Assembly (NCBI GenBank): GCA_024235875.1
Contig: JACKLP010000004.1
Coordinates: 124,001 to 188,000 of the forward strand
DNA length: 64,000 nucleotides
DNA from: Burkholderiaceae bacterium
GTDB lineage: Bacteria > Pseudomonadota > Gammaproteobacteria > Burkholderiales > Burkholderiaceae_E
Reading direction: 5' to 3'
Part shown: positions 8,986 to 18,907 of the stretch, one piece after another
Layout of the letters: each line of letters begins with the position of its first letter
How positions within the stretch are numbered: the stretch's first letter is position 1
Translations under genes and position numbers: made by a program
Notes under the pieces: generated by a model
What the model was told of the DNA's origin: nothing
What the model saw: the letters and a program-made list of their open reading frames with translations, nothing else
The model's database searches: none

Positions 8986-9972
8986 GTGTCGCTGCTGTCG
9001 TTCGTGCTTCGTCGGCTGTTGCAGTCGATCGTCGTGATGCTGACGGTCGCGCTAGTGGCCTTCGGCTTGTTTCGCTATGTCGGCGACCCGATCAACAACC
9101 TGGTTGGCCAGGACACCTCGCTCGAGGATCGGGCCCGGCTTCGACAGGAGCTGGGTCTCGATGATCCGATCGCGACCCAGTTCGCCCGGTTCGTCGCCGA
9201 TGCCGCTCGCGCCGAGTTCGGGTACTCGTACCAGCACCGGCGCCCGGTCAGCGAGCTGATCGCCGAGCGCCTGCCGGCCACGCTGGAGTTGTCGTTCGTC
9301 TCGGCGCTGCTGGCGCTGGTGATCGGCATCCCGATGGGGGTCTACACCGCGCTGCGGCGCGACGGCTGGCTGTCGCGCTCGTTCATGACCTTGTCGTTGA
9401 TCGGGATCTCGCTGCCGACCTTCCTGATCGGCATCTTGCTGATCCTCTTGTTCGGCGTGGTGCTGCGCTGGCTTCCGACCTTCGGCCGGGGCGAGGTGGT
9501 GGCGCTGGGCTGGTGGACCACCGGATTGCTCTCTTCTTCCGGCCTGAAGTCGCTGATCATGCCGGCGATCACGCTGGCGCTGTTCCAGATGACGCTCATC
9601 ATGCGGCTGGTGCGCGCCGAGATGCTCGAGGTCCTGCGCACCGACTTCGTGAAGTTCGGCCGCGCGCGCGGGCTGCCCGACCGCTACGTGCATTTCCGCA
9701 TCGCGCTGAAGAACACGCTGGTGCCCGTCATCACGATCACCGGCCTGCAACTGGGCTCCATCATTGCCTTCGCGATCATCACCGAAAGCGTGTTCCAGTG
9801 GCCTGGCATGGGCCTGATGTTCATCCAGGCGATCGGCAATGTGGACATCCCGGTGATGGCGGCCTACCTGGTGCTGATCGCGCTGTTCTTCGTCGTCATC
9901 AACCTGATCGTCGACCTGTTGTACTTCGTGGTCGATCCGCGTCTGCGTGCCGAGCGCGCCGGCGCGCACTGA
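8986..9972 (+). CDS. ABC transporter permease, DppB/OppB type
   Basis: 328 residues from a GTG start. About six membrane segments are visible, beginning with a TM helix at residues 9-30. The inner-membrane EAA loop that contacts the ATPase appears around 220-240 (FGRARGLPDRYVHFRIALKN). Length and the conserved FSYQHRRPVSELIAERLPAT-like region match DppB-type permeases. It lies 82 bp after the binding-protein gene and 12 bp before the second permease, so it is cotranscribed. Confidence 0.92.
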   Translation: MSLLSFVLRRLLQSIVVMLTVALVAFGLFRYVGDPINNLVGQDTSLEDRARLRQELGLDDPIATQFARFVADAARAEFGYSYQHRRPVSELIAERLPATLELSFVSALLALVIGIPMGVYTALRRDGWLSRSFMTLSLIGISLPTFLIGILLILLFGVVLRWLPTFGRGEVVALGWWTTGLLSSSGLKSLIMPAITLALFQMTLIMRLVRAEMLEVLRTDFVKFGRARGLPDRYVHFRIALKNTLVPVITITGLQLGSIIAFAIITESVFQWPGMGLMFIQAIGNVDIPVMAAYLVLIALFFVVINLIVDLLYFVVDPRLRAERAGAH

Positions 9973-9984
9973 AACGGCCCGCTC

Positions 9985-10922
9985 ATGACAGAGCCTCGGA
10001 CGCCCCCGGTCGATTCGCCACCTCGCGGTGGCTGGCGCGACAGCGACATCTGGTACAGCTTTACGCGCTCGCCGGTGGTGGTGGCATCGGCCGTACTCAC
10101 GGTGCTGTTCTTCGTGTGCGCGGCGTTTGCCGGCCTGATCGCCCCGCATGATCCGTTCGACCTGGCCGCGATCGACGTCATGGATGCCAGCCTGCCGCCG
10201 GTGTGGCAGGACGAAGGCAAGGCCTCGTTTCCGCTGGGTACCGATGACCAGGGCCGCGACGTCCTCTCGACGATCATCTACGGCGCGCGGATCTCGCTGA
10301 TCGTCGGCGTCGCCTCGGTGGCGTTCGCACTGGTGCTCGGCGTGGCGCTGGGGCTGGTTAGCGGCTACGCGGGCGGCCGGCTCGATGCCTTCATCATGCG
10401 CGTGGCCGATGTGCAGCTTTCGTTTCCGGCGATCCTGATCGCGCTGCTGATCGATGGTGTCGCGCGTTCGGTGATGCCGCGCGAACTGCACGACGAACTC
10501 GCGTTCTACGTGCTGGTCTTCGCCATCGGCATCTCCGGCTGGGTGCAATATGCCCGCACCGTCCGCGGCTCGACGATGGTCGAGAAGAACAAGGAGTACG
10601 TCCAGGCGGCGCGAGTGATCGGCATTGGCCCCACCGTGATCCTGCTGCGTCACATCCTGCCCAACGTGACCGGCCCGGTGCTGGTGATCGCCACCATCCA
10701 TCTGGCCGTGGCGGTGATCACCGAGGCCACGCTGTCCTTCCTCGGGGTCGGCGTGCCGCCGACCACGCCCTCGCTCGGGACCTTGATCCGAATCGGCAAC
10801 GACTACCTGTTCTCGGGCGAGTGGTGGATATCGATCTTCCCGGGCATCGCGCTGATCCTGCTGGTGCTCTCGATCAACCTGCTGGGCGACTGGCTGCGCG
10901 ACGCGCTCAATCCGAAGCTGCG

Positions 10923-10926
<4 letters not shown>
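9985..10926 (+). CDS. ABC transporter permease, DppC/OppC type
   Basis: 313 residues. The N-terminus carries the short cytoplasmic OppC-type region (SDIWYSFTRSPVVVASAVLT), then a periplasmic segment PLGTDDQGRDVLSTIIYGAR that is diagnostic of DppC permeases, four further membrane helices, and the EAA loop YVQAARVIGIGPTVILLRHI. It forms the transmembrane channel with the preceding permease. Its stop codon overlaps the ATG of the ATPase gene (ATGA), indicating translational coupling. Confidence 0.92.
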
Positions 10927-12644
<1,718 letters not shown>

Positions 12645-12774
12645 GCACGGACGCGAATCGGGGATGCCCGAAACCGGGTTCGCTTTGGTAGTCTAGCCTC
12701 GGGCGAGCCGAAGAAAGTACTCGTCGAGCCCGGCTTCACCTTCGAGCCCACTCGAATTACTCCAGAGGATCGTC

Positions 12775-13134
12775 ATGAAACGCGCAACGAAACGACTCGC
12801 CTGCATGCTCCCGATCGCGATTGCCGCGGTCACGTTCAGCCTAGACGCGACTGCCAAGTGCGGTTGCAACATCACATTGGTCAATGGCTTTCCCAAGTTG
12901 ACCATCACGGTCTCGGCGATCAAGACGGCGCTGAAGGGCTCGATCATCTACAACAACCAGTGGACGGGCAACCGCACCATCGCAGCGGGCAAGTCCTCGA
13001 AGTTCACCTTCGACGTCAACAGTGCCTGCGGCAAGCAGCATACGTTCAGGTTCATCCGGCAGAACGGCAAGGAGTGCGGGCATGTCACGGGCTGCGGCGC
13101 GACGATCACCTGCAAGGACTACGAGTGGAAATGA
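12775..13134 (+). CDS. Small cysteine-rich exported protein of unknown function
   Basis: 119 residues starting at an ATG with an AGAGGAT-like site upstream. Residues 1-27 form a signal peptide (basic start, hydrophobic core, cleavage near DATA-K). The ~92-residue mature part has six cysteines (a CGC pair at its start, then SACG, KECG, TGCG, ITCK), enough for three disulfides, and several beta-strand-like segments. No family is recognised. It follows the ABC operon by 130 bp and converges on the MATE gene, so it is probably transcribed alone. A small periplasmic or secreted beta-rich protein is inferred. Confidence 0.7.
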   Translation: MKRATKRLACMLPIAIAAVTFSLDATAKCGCNITLVNGFPKLTITVSAIKTALKGSIIYNNQWTGNRTIAAGKSSKFTFDVNSACGKQHTFRFIRQNGKECGHVTGCGATITCKDYEWK

Positions 13135-13174
13135 GGTTCTGTCGCGACTGCGGCCGGGCGACCCTGAGTCGTGA

Positions 13175-14587
13175 TCAACTCCCCGAGCGTCGCGCCGCAC
13201 CGGGCGCGACCTCGCTCGTGGGCGGAGGGATGGCACTGGCCAATGGGTCGGCCGGTGCCGCCGTGGAACGCGCGAGCCGGGAGGTGAGGGCCAGCGCGCT
13301 CGCCATCGCCAGCCCGCCGGCCAGCATCCCGCCACCCACTTGTCCGGCGAGCGCGCCGACGGGGCCGTAGAGCGAGGCCCCGACCGTGACCAGGGGCAGC
13401 GTGCCGAGCAGCGTGCGTCCCCAGTTCGCCAGCGTGGACCACATCGCGCGACCGAGGTTGTTGAAGGCCGCATTGGCTACGAACAGCGCGCTGTCGAACA
13501 CGAAGAAGGGCGCGGTCCAGGTACAGAAGAAGCCGATCATCATGGCCGCGTCGCCCTTCGCATCGAAGGCAGCGATCAGTTGCGACTGCAGCAGGTGCAG
13601 CAGTACCGCCACCACCAGAACGAAGCCGGTCGAGAACAGCAAGGCGTCGCGCAGGGTGCGCCTGACCCGGTCCGGGCGTCGCGCGCCGAAGTTCTGCCCG
13701 ATGATCGGGCCGACGGCCCCGGAGAGCGCGAACAGCACGCCGAATGCGACCGGCACGATCCGGATGATCACCGCCCAGCCGGCCACCGCATCGTCGCCGA
13801 AGCCGGCCACGGTGGTGGTCACGAAGGCGTTGGCCACCGGGGTGGCGCCATTGGTCAGCATGGCCGGTACCGCGATCGCGGCAATGGCGCGTCGATCGGC
13901 TTGCAGGGCGCTCCAGGACAATCGGATCGGCAGCCGGTGCACCCGCAACACGGAGTGCGCGGCGGTGGCGAAGATCGTGACCCGGGCCGCGACGCTGGCA
14001 ATGGCGGCACCGCTGACGCTCATGTCCAGTCCGAAGATCAGGATCGGGTCTAGGACGATGTTCACGGCCGCACCGGCCAGCGAGCACATCATCGAGCGGC
14101 GCGGATCGCCGAGGGCCCGCAGCACGCCGCTCGAGGACATGCCCAGCGCGAGCACCGCCATCGACGGGACCACGATGCGCAGATAGGTGGTCGCGAACAC
14201 AAGTGCCTGGCCGCGCGCGCCGAGCAAGGACAGGAGTTCCGGGACGAAGACCCACAACAGGCCGGACAAGGGCAACGTCACCAGCAGTGCGAACAGGTAG
14301 GTGGAGCCTGCGATTCTTTCCGCGCCCGCACGGTCGCGTGCACCGATCGCGCGCGCCACGTTCGCCGACATCGCGATCGAGATGCCGATCGAGATCGAGG
14401 TCGTGAAGAACAGGATCGATCCCGCGTAGCCGATCGCCGAAGCGAGCTCGACCTCGCCAAGCCGGCTGAGGAAATACATGTCGGCCAGGTCGACCAGGAA
14501 CAGACCCATCAGCCCGAAGGCTGCGGTCGAGGTCATGACCACGATGTGGCGCATCGGGGCGCCGGTGACGAAGCGGGGCGTAGTCAA
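13175..14587 (-). CDS. MATE family multidrug/organic cation efflux transporter
   Basis: 470 residues with about twelve hydrophobic segments in two homologous halves, as in MATE exporters. The opening HIVVMTSTAAFGLMGLF and FLVDLADMYFLSRLGE match the DinF/NorM-like first helices, and GPIIGQNFGARRPDRVR is the conserved loop of the second half. A TTG at 14587 is taken as start because family members carry the preceding FVTGAP-type residues; an ATG at 14554 is the alternative. Located 30 bp after a LysR regulator gene, which probably shares its transcript. Confidence 0.88.
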   Translation of the reverse strand: MTTPRFVTGAPMRHIVVMTSTAAFGLMGLFLVDLADMYFLSRLGEVELASAIGYAGSILFFTTSISIGISIAMSANVARAIGARDRAGAERIAGSTYLFALLVTLPLSGLLWVFVPELLSLLGARGQALVFATTYLRIVVPSMAVLALGMSSSGVLRALGDPRRSMMCSLAGAAVNIVLDPILIFGLDMSVSGAAIASVAARVTIFATAAHSVLRVHRLPIRLSWSALQADRRAIAAIAVPAMLTNGATPVANAFVTTTVAGFGDDAVAGWAVIIRIVPVAFGVLFALSGAVGPIIGQNFGARRPDRVRRTLRDALLFSTGFVLVVAVLLHLLQSQLIAAFDAKGDAAMMIGFFCTWTAPFFVFDSALFVANAAFNNLGRAMWSTLANWGRTLLGTLPLVTVGASLYGPVGALAGQVGGGMLAGGLAMASALALTSRLARSTAAPADPLASAIPPPTSEVAPGAARRSGS

Positions 14588-14617
14588 GGCTGCGCGTCGG
14601 ACGGGGAGTTGCGCATG

Positions 14618-15550
14618 CTAACCGCTATCGGCTGGCGGCGCCGGCTGCCTTCCCTGCTCGATCAGCCAGGCCTCGAGTGCGCGCACGCAGCCACGCTCGC
14701 GGGCCGCGGTCGTGCACAGCACGAAGTAGGCGCGCGGTGAATTGACCGTGCCGCGAAACGGCGTCACGAGTTGGCCGCGATCGACCAGCGCATCGACCAG
14801 CGGCCGCCGGCCAAGCGCGACGCCGTGGCCCAGCAACGCCGCGCTGATCACGTCGTCGTAGGAAGAGAATCCGATCGATCCTGCCGATGTCAGGTCCGCC
14901 AGTCCGTTGGACGCGAGCCAGGGATCCCATTCCTCGAGCTGCGCGGCCGCGCGTGCGTCGGTGGTACGCAGCAGCGTGTGGTGGCGCAGGTCGGTCGGCT
15001 TCTCGAGCGGTGGCGAGCTGCCTTTCAACAACAAGGGGCTGCACACGGGCATCACTTCCTCGGCGAAGAGCTGCGTGCCCGGCACCGTGCCGACGCGTCC
15101 GTAGCGCACCGCGACATCGAAATCGCCCGAGTCCAGATCGCGGGCCTCGAAGCTCGCGTCGATGCGAACGTCGACACCCTGGTGCCGTCGGGTGAAGTCG
15201 GGCAGGCGCGGAATGAGCCACAGCGAGGCGAGCCCCGGTGTCGTCGTCAGGGTGACGATGTTTCGGGCCGCCGGGTCCCGAAGCCGCGCCACGGTCTGGC
15301 GCAGGCGACCGAAGGCCTCGCGGCAGGTCTCGTAGAGCAGCACACCCTCGGGCGTAAGCGCGAGCGCGCGATGCCGGCGCTCGAACAGGGGCACGCCAAG
15401 CGAGTCCTCGAGCGTTCGGATCTGGCGGCTGATGGCCGACTGCGTGACGAAGCGCTCCGTCGCGGCCGCCGTGAAACTCAGCCGCCTTGCGGCCGCCTCG
15501 AAGCTCACGAGCAACTCCGCGGGCGGCAGGCGATCAGCGCGACGAACCAT
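14618..15550 (-). CDS. LysR family transcriptional regulator, GcvA-like
   Basis: 310 residues. The N-terminal winged helix is evident (LLVSFEAAARRLSFTAAA, then TQSAISRQIRTLEDSLGVPL and the recognition region FERRHRALALTPEG), followed by a LysR effector domain of ~200 residues. The PPAELLVSFEAAAR opening is typical of GcvA-type members. It is divergent from the DUF2917 gene and cotranscribed with the MATE exporter. Two inverted repeats in the divergent region share the half-site GCATTC(C), consistent with autoregulation; the inducer is unknown. Confidence 0.92.
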   Translation of the reverse strand: MVRRADRLPPAELLVSFEAAARRLSFTAAATERFVTQSAISRQIRTLEDSLGVPLFERRHRALALTPEGVLLYETCREAFGRLRQTVARLRDPAARNIVTLTTTPGLASLWLIPRLPDFTRRHQGVDVRIDASFEARDLDSGDFDVAVRYGRVGTVPGTQLFAEEVMPVCSPLLLKGSSPPLEKPTDLRHHTLLRTTDARAAAQLEEWDPWLASNGLADLTSAGSIGFSSYDDVISAALLGHGVALGRRPLVDALVDRGQLVTPFRGTVNSPRAYFVLCTTAARERGCVRALEAWLIEQGRQPAPPADSG

Positions 15551-15557
15551 GAATTTC

Positions 15558-15575
15558 GCATTCCTTGTGAGAATG
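15558..15575. promoter_or_regulatory. Candidate LysR-type operator, start-proximal
   Basis: CATTC-N7-GAATG inverted repeat 8 bp upstream of the LysR ATG. The spacing fits the T-N11-A rule of LysR regulators. Its left half GCATTCC recurs in a second inverted repeat at 15655-15673. Confidence 0.4.
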
Positions 15576-15654
15576 TGAAGTATGCCGAATCATCGTTTGA
15601 GTTGTCACCTGAGCTACAGGAGCATTGCCTTGCTGCGGGCGAATTCTAGAACAA

Positions 15655-15673
15655 GCATTCCAACATGGAATGC
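15655..15673. promoter_or_regulatory. Candidate LysR-type operator, distal
   Basis: GCATTCC-N5-GGAATGC, a perfect 7-bp-arm inverted repeat 31 bp before the DUF2917 start and 97 bp from the first site (left half to left half). The arrangement of two sites in a divergent LysR intergenic region is the usual one for these regulators. Confidence 0.4.
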
Positions 15674-15703
15674 ACGATCGGCCGCGATAACAGGAGCGTG
15701 AAC

Positions 15704-16000
15704 ATGTTGCTGAATCTCGATCACCCCCAAGTCCGACTCCATCAGCGCCAGACGATTCGCTTGCACGACCAGGGGCCGGTCCACGTGGCCTGCGACGACG
15801 GCTCGATCTGGATCACGCGCGACGGCGACGTGAAGGACATCATCCTGTCGCCGGGCCAGTCGGTGACGATCTGCGAGGGCGGCGCTTTGCTGATCTCGGC
15901 GCTGGCGGATTCGAGGGTGCAGCTCGACGCGCCGCCGACACCCTGTCCGCCCCGGGTTCCGGCCAGGCGCCCGGGCCTGATGCAGCGGATGTTCGGTTGA
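15704..16000 (+). CDS. DUF2917 domain protein
   Basis: 98 residues from the ATG at 15704, chosen for the CAGGAG site 6 bp upstream. The segment DDGSIWITRDGDVKDIILSP followed by GQSVTI is the DUF2917 signature, a small predicted beta-sandwich of unknown function common in Burkholderiales. No signal peptide or membrane segment. It is divergent from a LysR regulator, the usual neighbourhood of this family, and two possible LysR sites lie in between. The proline-rich C-terminus (PPTPCPPRVPAR) is probably disordered. Confidence 0.8.
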   Translation: MLLNLDHPQVRLHQRQTIRLHDQGPVHVACDDGSIWITRDGDVKDIILSPGQSVTICEGGALLISALADSRVQLDAPPTPCPPRVPARRPGLMQRMFG

Positions 16001-16007
16001 TGCGCGA

Positions 16008-17288
16008 TCAGTCCAGCGCGTCCAGGCCGTCGGGTGCCTCCGACCAGCCTCGCTTGCCGGCGCGCAGCAACCGGGCGGATCCACGGTAGAGGCTGCGCGA
16101 CACGAAGGGCGCGGTCTGGCGCGACAAGGCGTCGCAACAGGCGGCCTTGAGCTCGCGCGCCTCGGCCAGCAGCGGGTCGTTGCCCGGGGCCATCGCGAGC
16201 AGGTCGATCACATGCAGCGCGAGCTGGTGCTCGCCGGATTCGGCGTGCGCCCGCGCGGCTGCGATCACCCGGGCGGGATCGACGGCGGCCAGGATCGCGG
16301 TCGCCGCGGCGTCGGGGGCCGCCGGGTGCAGATCGGTCGGGTTGCGGCTCGTCCACCAACCCGACTGTTCGCGAAACAGGTCGCGCACGACATAGTCCGG
16401 GCTGCCGTAGTTGGATTTCAGATGTTCGTGCGCGAAGCGCTCGCCGGGGTCGGGCAGGTCGTGCAGGATCTCGACGTCGTTCAGGCCGCGGTTCATGCGC
16501 TCGGTGACCTCGTCGATCAACCAGCGCAGCGCGTCGGCGGTGGTCTGCAGCCGGTGACGAACCGCGTCGGCGCCCACGACCGCCGGGCCGAACTCGGGAA
16601 TCAGGATGCGTGCCTTGCGCGCGATCATCGCGTCGAGCGTGTCGACCCAGCGCTGCGTCCGTCGCTGCGAGCGCAGCGGCGTGCCCACGTTCGGAAAACC
16701 GTTGATCACGGCTGGACCACCGTAGAGGATCTCCTGCCTGGGCAACCACAGGCCCACGCAGTCGTCGGTCTCGGACGGGGCGGCGAAGACCTCTACGGGT
16801 CGATCCGGGTCCTCGAGCATCAAGGCGGTCTCGAATACATGCGTCGGATCGACGAAGCTCAGGCCCTGAACCAGGGATTCGCGGGTCGCCTTCTGGAACT
16901 GCCAGCTGTTGAGCAGCAGCTGCATCCCGAAGGTACGACGGTAGCGATCGAATCGCTGCCTGGCGTTGGCCTGGGCCACCAGCCAGGGCATGGGGTCGCC
17001 GCGCTCGGCGGCATGCGCCTGCCACTGCGGTACGCCGGCGTTGTAGCCGATGTGGCCGTGCGAATAGATGATCGCGCGCACCGGCGCGTCGCTGATGCCG
17101 CGCACGTCGGCGATCATGCGATCGGTCAGCTCGCCGCCCGCGCCGGCGTCCACCAGGACCAGGCCGTCGCCGGTCTCGATCACGACCCCGTTGCCCTGGG
17201 TGGCCACCAGGTGAACACCGTCGGCGACGGTGGTCGGCTCGAACGCGATGTCCAGGATCGAGCCGCGACGTTCGGTGGGTTTGCTCAT
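16008..17288 (-). CDS. Alkylsulfatase-like metallo-beta-lactamase-fold protein with degenerate metal site
   Basis: 426 residues from the ATG at 17288, with GGAGAT upstream; an open frame extends further but lacks a ribosome site. Fold and order match SDS-hydrolase-type alkylsulfatases: an MBL domain (IETGDGLVLVDAGAGG near 37), then the helical dimerisation region after ~280 (NYGSPDYVVRDLFREQSGWW). The metal motif normally HxHxDH reads SHGHIGYN at 76-83, and the later SHGWP-type histidine appears as PEFGP. It may be a non-hydrolytic or differently metallated relative. Convergent with the DUF2917 gene, 8 bp apart. Confidence 0.7.
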   Translation of the reverse strand: MSKPTERRGSILDIAFEPTTVADGVHLVATQGNGVVIETGDGLVLVDAGAGGELTDRMIADVRGISDAPVRAIIYSHGHIGYNAGVPQWQAHAAERGDPMPWLVAQANARQRFDRYRRTFGMQLLLNSWQFQKATRESLVQGLSFVDPTHVFETALMLEDPDRPVEVFAAPSETDDCVGLWLPRQEILYGGPAVINGFPNVGTPLRSQRRTQRWVDTLDAMIARKARILIPEFGPAVVGADAVRHRLQTTADALRWLIDEVTERMNRGLNDVEILHDLPDPGERFAHEHLKSNYGSPDYVVRDLFREQSGWWTSRNPTDLHPAAPDAAATAILAAVDPARVIAAARAHAESGEHQLALHVIDLLAMAPGNDPLLAEARELKAACCDALSRQTAPFVSRSLYRGSARLLRAGKRGWSEAPDGLDALD

Positions 17289-17453
17289 CGTCGGATCTCC
17301 GTCACGCGCCGCTGCCTCTTCCGACGAATTGCCGGGCGGCCAGCATCGCACGGCATCGCGCCGGCGGGTTCGATCATCTGGAACCGCGGAACGCACCAGC
17401 GACGGTGCCCACGGCTTCCATGCTCCCGGGATGGCGGCCGGCTTCGATCGGAA

Positions 17454-17459
17454 TACACT
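17454..17459 (+). promoter_or_regulatory. Possible sigma-70 -10 element for the tandem exported-protein genes
   Basis: TACACT about 28 bp upstream of the ATG at 17487, leaving a short leader with TAAGGA as ribosome site. No good -35 is seen. Confidence 0.3.
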
Positions 17460-17486
17460 AGCCGCAAACAGCCGGTAAGGACGGAA

Positions 17487-18146
17487 ATGACGCAGGTCTC
17501 GGCTCTCTTCGGCACGATCCGGCCGCTGGCATGGCGGGTGGCGTCGCTCGGTGCGATTCTGGCTGGCCTTGCCGCGACGCTCTCCCCGGTTCATGCCGCC
17601 GCTTTCGAGTGGGACGTGTCGACCGAGGTCTGGGTCGCGACGATGTCGGGTCGGGCCGGTACCGCGATCGAGGCGCGCAGCCGTTGGCCCACGCGGGATG
17701 GTGCCTATCAGATCGTCGGATACGAGGACGGCAGCGATCGCCCGACCCGATTCAGGGTGAGCTGGGGTTCGATCGACCCGAATACGCTCGACGGCGACAG
17801 TTCGACCATCGAGATCCCGGGGCAGCCCTATAACGCGCTCAATGCCGCGATGACCGTGAACATTGGTGCCGATCGCGTTGCCACGGCGATTCAGGTCTGC
17901 CTGAACAATGACCGCATCAAGGGGCTGCGCCTATGGGGCAAGGCCGTTGGTCGTGACGGCACGCTCGGTAACTCGGAGCGAAAGTCCGAAGCTCGGCGGA
18001 ACAACTGTCACGACAGCGGCTGGTCCGCCCGCGTCGGCTGCGGAACGAAGAAGGCGATATCGGCGCTGCGATTTCATAAGCGTTCCGATGGCAAGAACAA
18101 GTGGTCGTTCAGCGGGATTTCGATTGCATGTTCGCGGATCCGTTGA
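17487..18146 (+). CDS. Exported protein of unknown family, first of a tandem paralogue pair
   Basis: 219 residues from the ATG at 17487 behind TAAGGA. A signal peptide ends near residue 37 (SPVHAA). The mature part is beta-rich, with a C-terminal block DRVATAIQVCLNN, DRIKGLRLWG, NNCHDSGWSARVGCG, KAISALRFH and a final SISIAC-like end. Nearly the same block closes the next gene, so the two arose by duplication. The pattern of paired Cys, Gly-Trp and LRLW/LRFH repeats recalls beta-prism (VMO-I-like) folds, but I do not recognise the family and assign no function. Confidence 0.75.
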   Translation: MTQVSALFGTIRPLAWRVASLGAILAGLAATLSPVHAAAFEWDVSTEVWVATMSGRAGTAIEARSRWPTRDGAYQIVGYEDGSDRPTRFRVSWGSIDPNTLDGDSSTIEIPGQPYNALNAAMTVNIGADRVATAIQVCLNNDRIKGLRLWGKAVGRDGTLGNSERKSEARRNNCHDSGWSARVGCGTKKAISALRFHKRSDGKNKWSFSGISIACSRIR

Positions 18147-18160
18147 ACAAGGGGAGGGTC

Positions 18161-18796
18161 ATGGCAACGATCGGGTTCGGCGCCGGGGTCCGGCGTGGAT
18201 TGCGCCTCGTCGGGGCCGCGCTTGTCCTGGTGCCGATGGGCTCACCCGCCGTGGCCGCAAAGTTCGCCTGGGTCGATTCGACGCGTGTCTGGCTGGCAGG
18301 CGTCTCGGGCGTCGCCGGCAACATCACACCCGGCTCGGAGGTCATGATGCCGCGATCGATCGGGCTGCATCGACTCGACGGCTGGGAGCACAACGACAAA
18401 CCGGTGCGATTCGCGAGCTATGGCGCGCCGCTGGATCCCGCCAGCGCAGTATCGCGACGGATCGCGACGACGACGATATTCGCCGTTGATTCGGTCGCTG
18501 CCGGATCATTGAAATCGGTCGATGTGGGCTCCGATCGCGTGGCCACCGCGGTTCAGGTCTGCGTCAACAACAACCGGATCAAGGGTGTTCGGCTATGGGC
18601 CCGGCGTGTGCGCTCCGACGGCAGCCTCGATCCCGCCGAAACGTCCGACGAGTACAAGCGCACGAACTGCGCCAGCAATGGCTGGAAGGCACGCCTGAGT
18701 TGTGGGTCGGGCAAGGCGATTCAAGGATTGCGGTTCCATTCGTTCGACGGCCACAGCTACAGCGGCATCGGGATCGCCTGCGCCAGCATTCGGTAG
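18161..18796 (+). CDS. Exported protein of unknown family, second of a tandem paralogue pair
   Basis: 211 residues from the ATG at 18161, preceded by GGGGAGGG and only 14 bp after its paralogue, so the two are cotranscribed. The signal peptide ends near residue 32 (SPAVAA). Aligned with the first gene by eye: AKFAWVDSTRVWLAGVSG against AAFEWDVSTEVWVATMSG, DRVATAVQVCVNNNRIKGVRLW, NCASNGWKARLSCGSGKAI, LRFHSFDG and SGIGIACASIR. The N-terminal halves differ more. Four conserved cysteines in the shared block suggest disulfides. Function unknown. Confidence 0.75.
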   Translation: MATIGFGAGVRRGLRLVGAALVLVPMGSPAVAAKFAWVDSTRVWLAGVSGVAGNITPGSEVMMPRSIGLHRLDGWEHNDKPVRFASYGAPLDPASAVSRRIATTTIFAVDSVAAGSLKSVDVGSDRVATAVQVCVNNNRIKGVRLWARRVRSDGSLDPAETSDEYKRTNCASNGWKARLSCGSGKAIQGLRFHSFDGHSYSGIGIACASIR

Positions 18797-18907
18797 CCGG
18801 CCGCGTGGCGTGCATCGCGCTCACCGGCGATGCGTGCGTGCACCTGCTCGCTACCCGGTCATGCCGGATGCAACAATAGCGGGCTTCACATCGCCAGGGC
18901 CGACACC

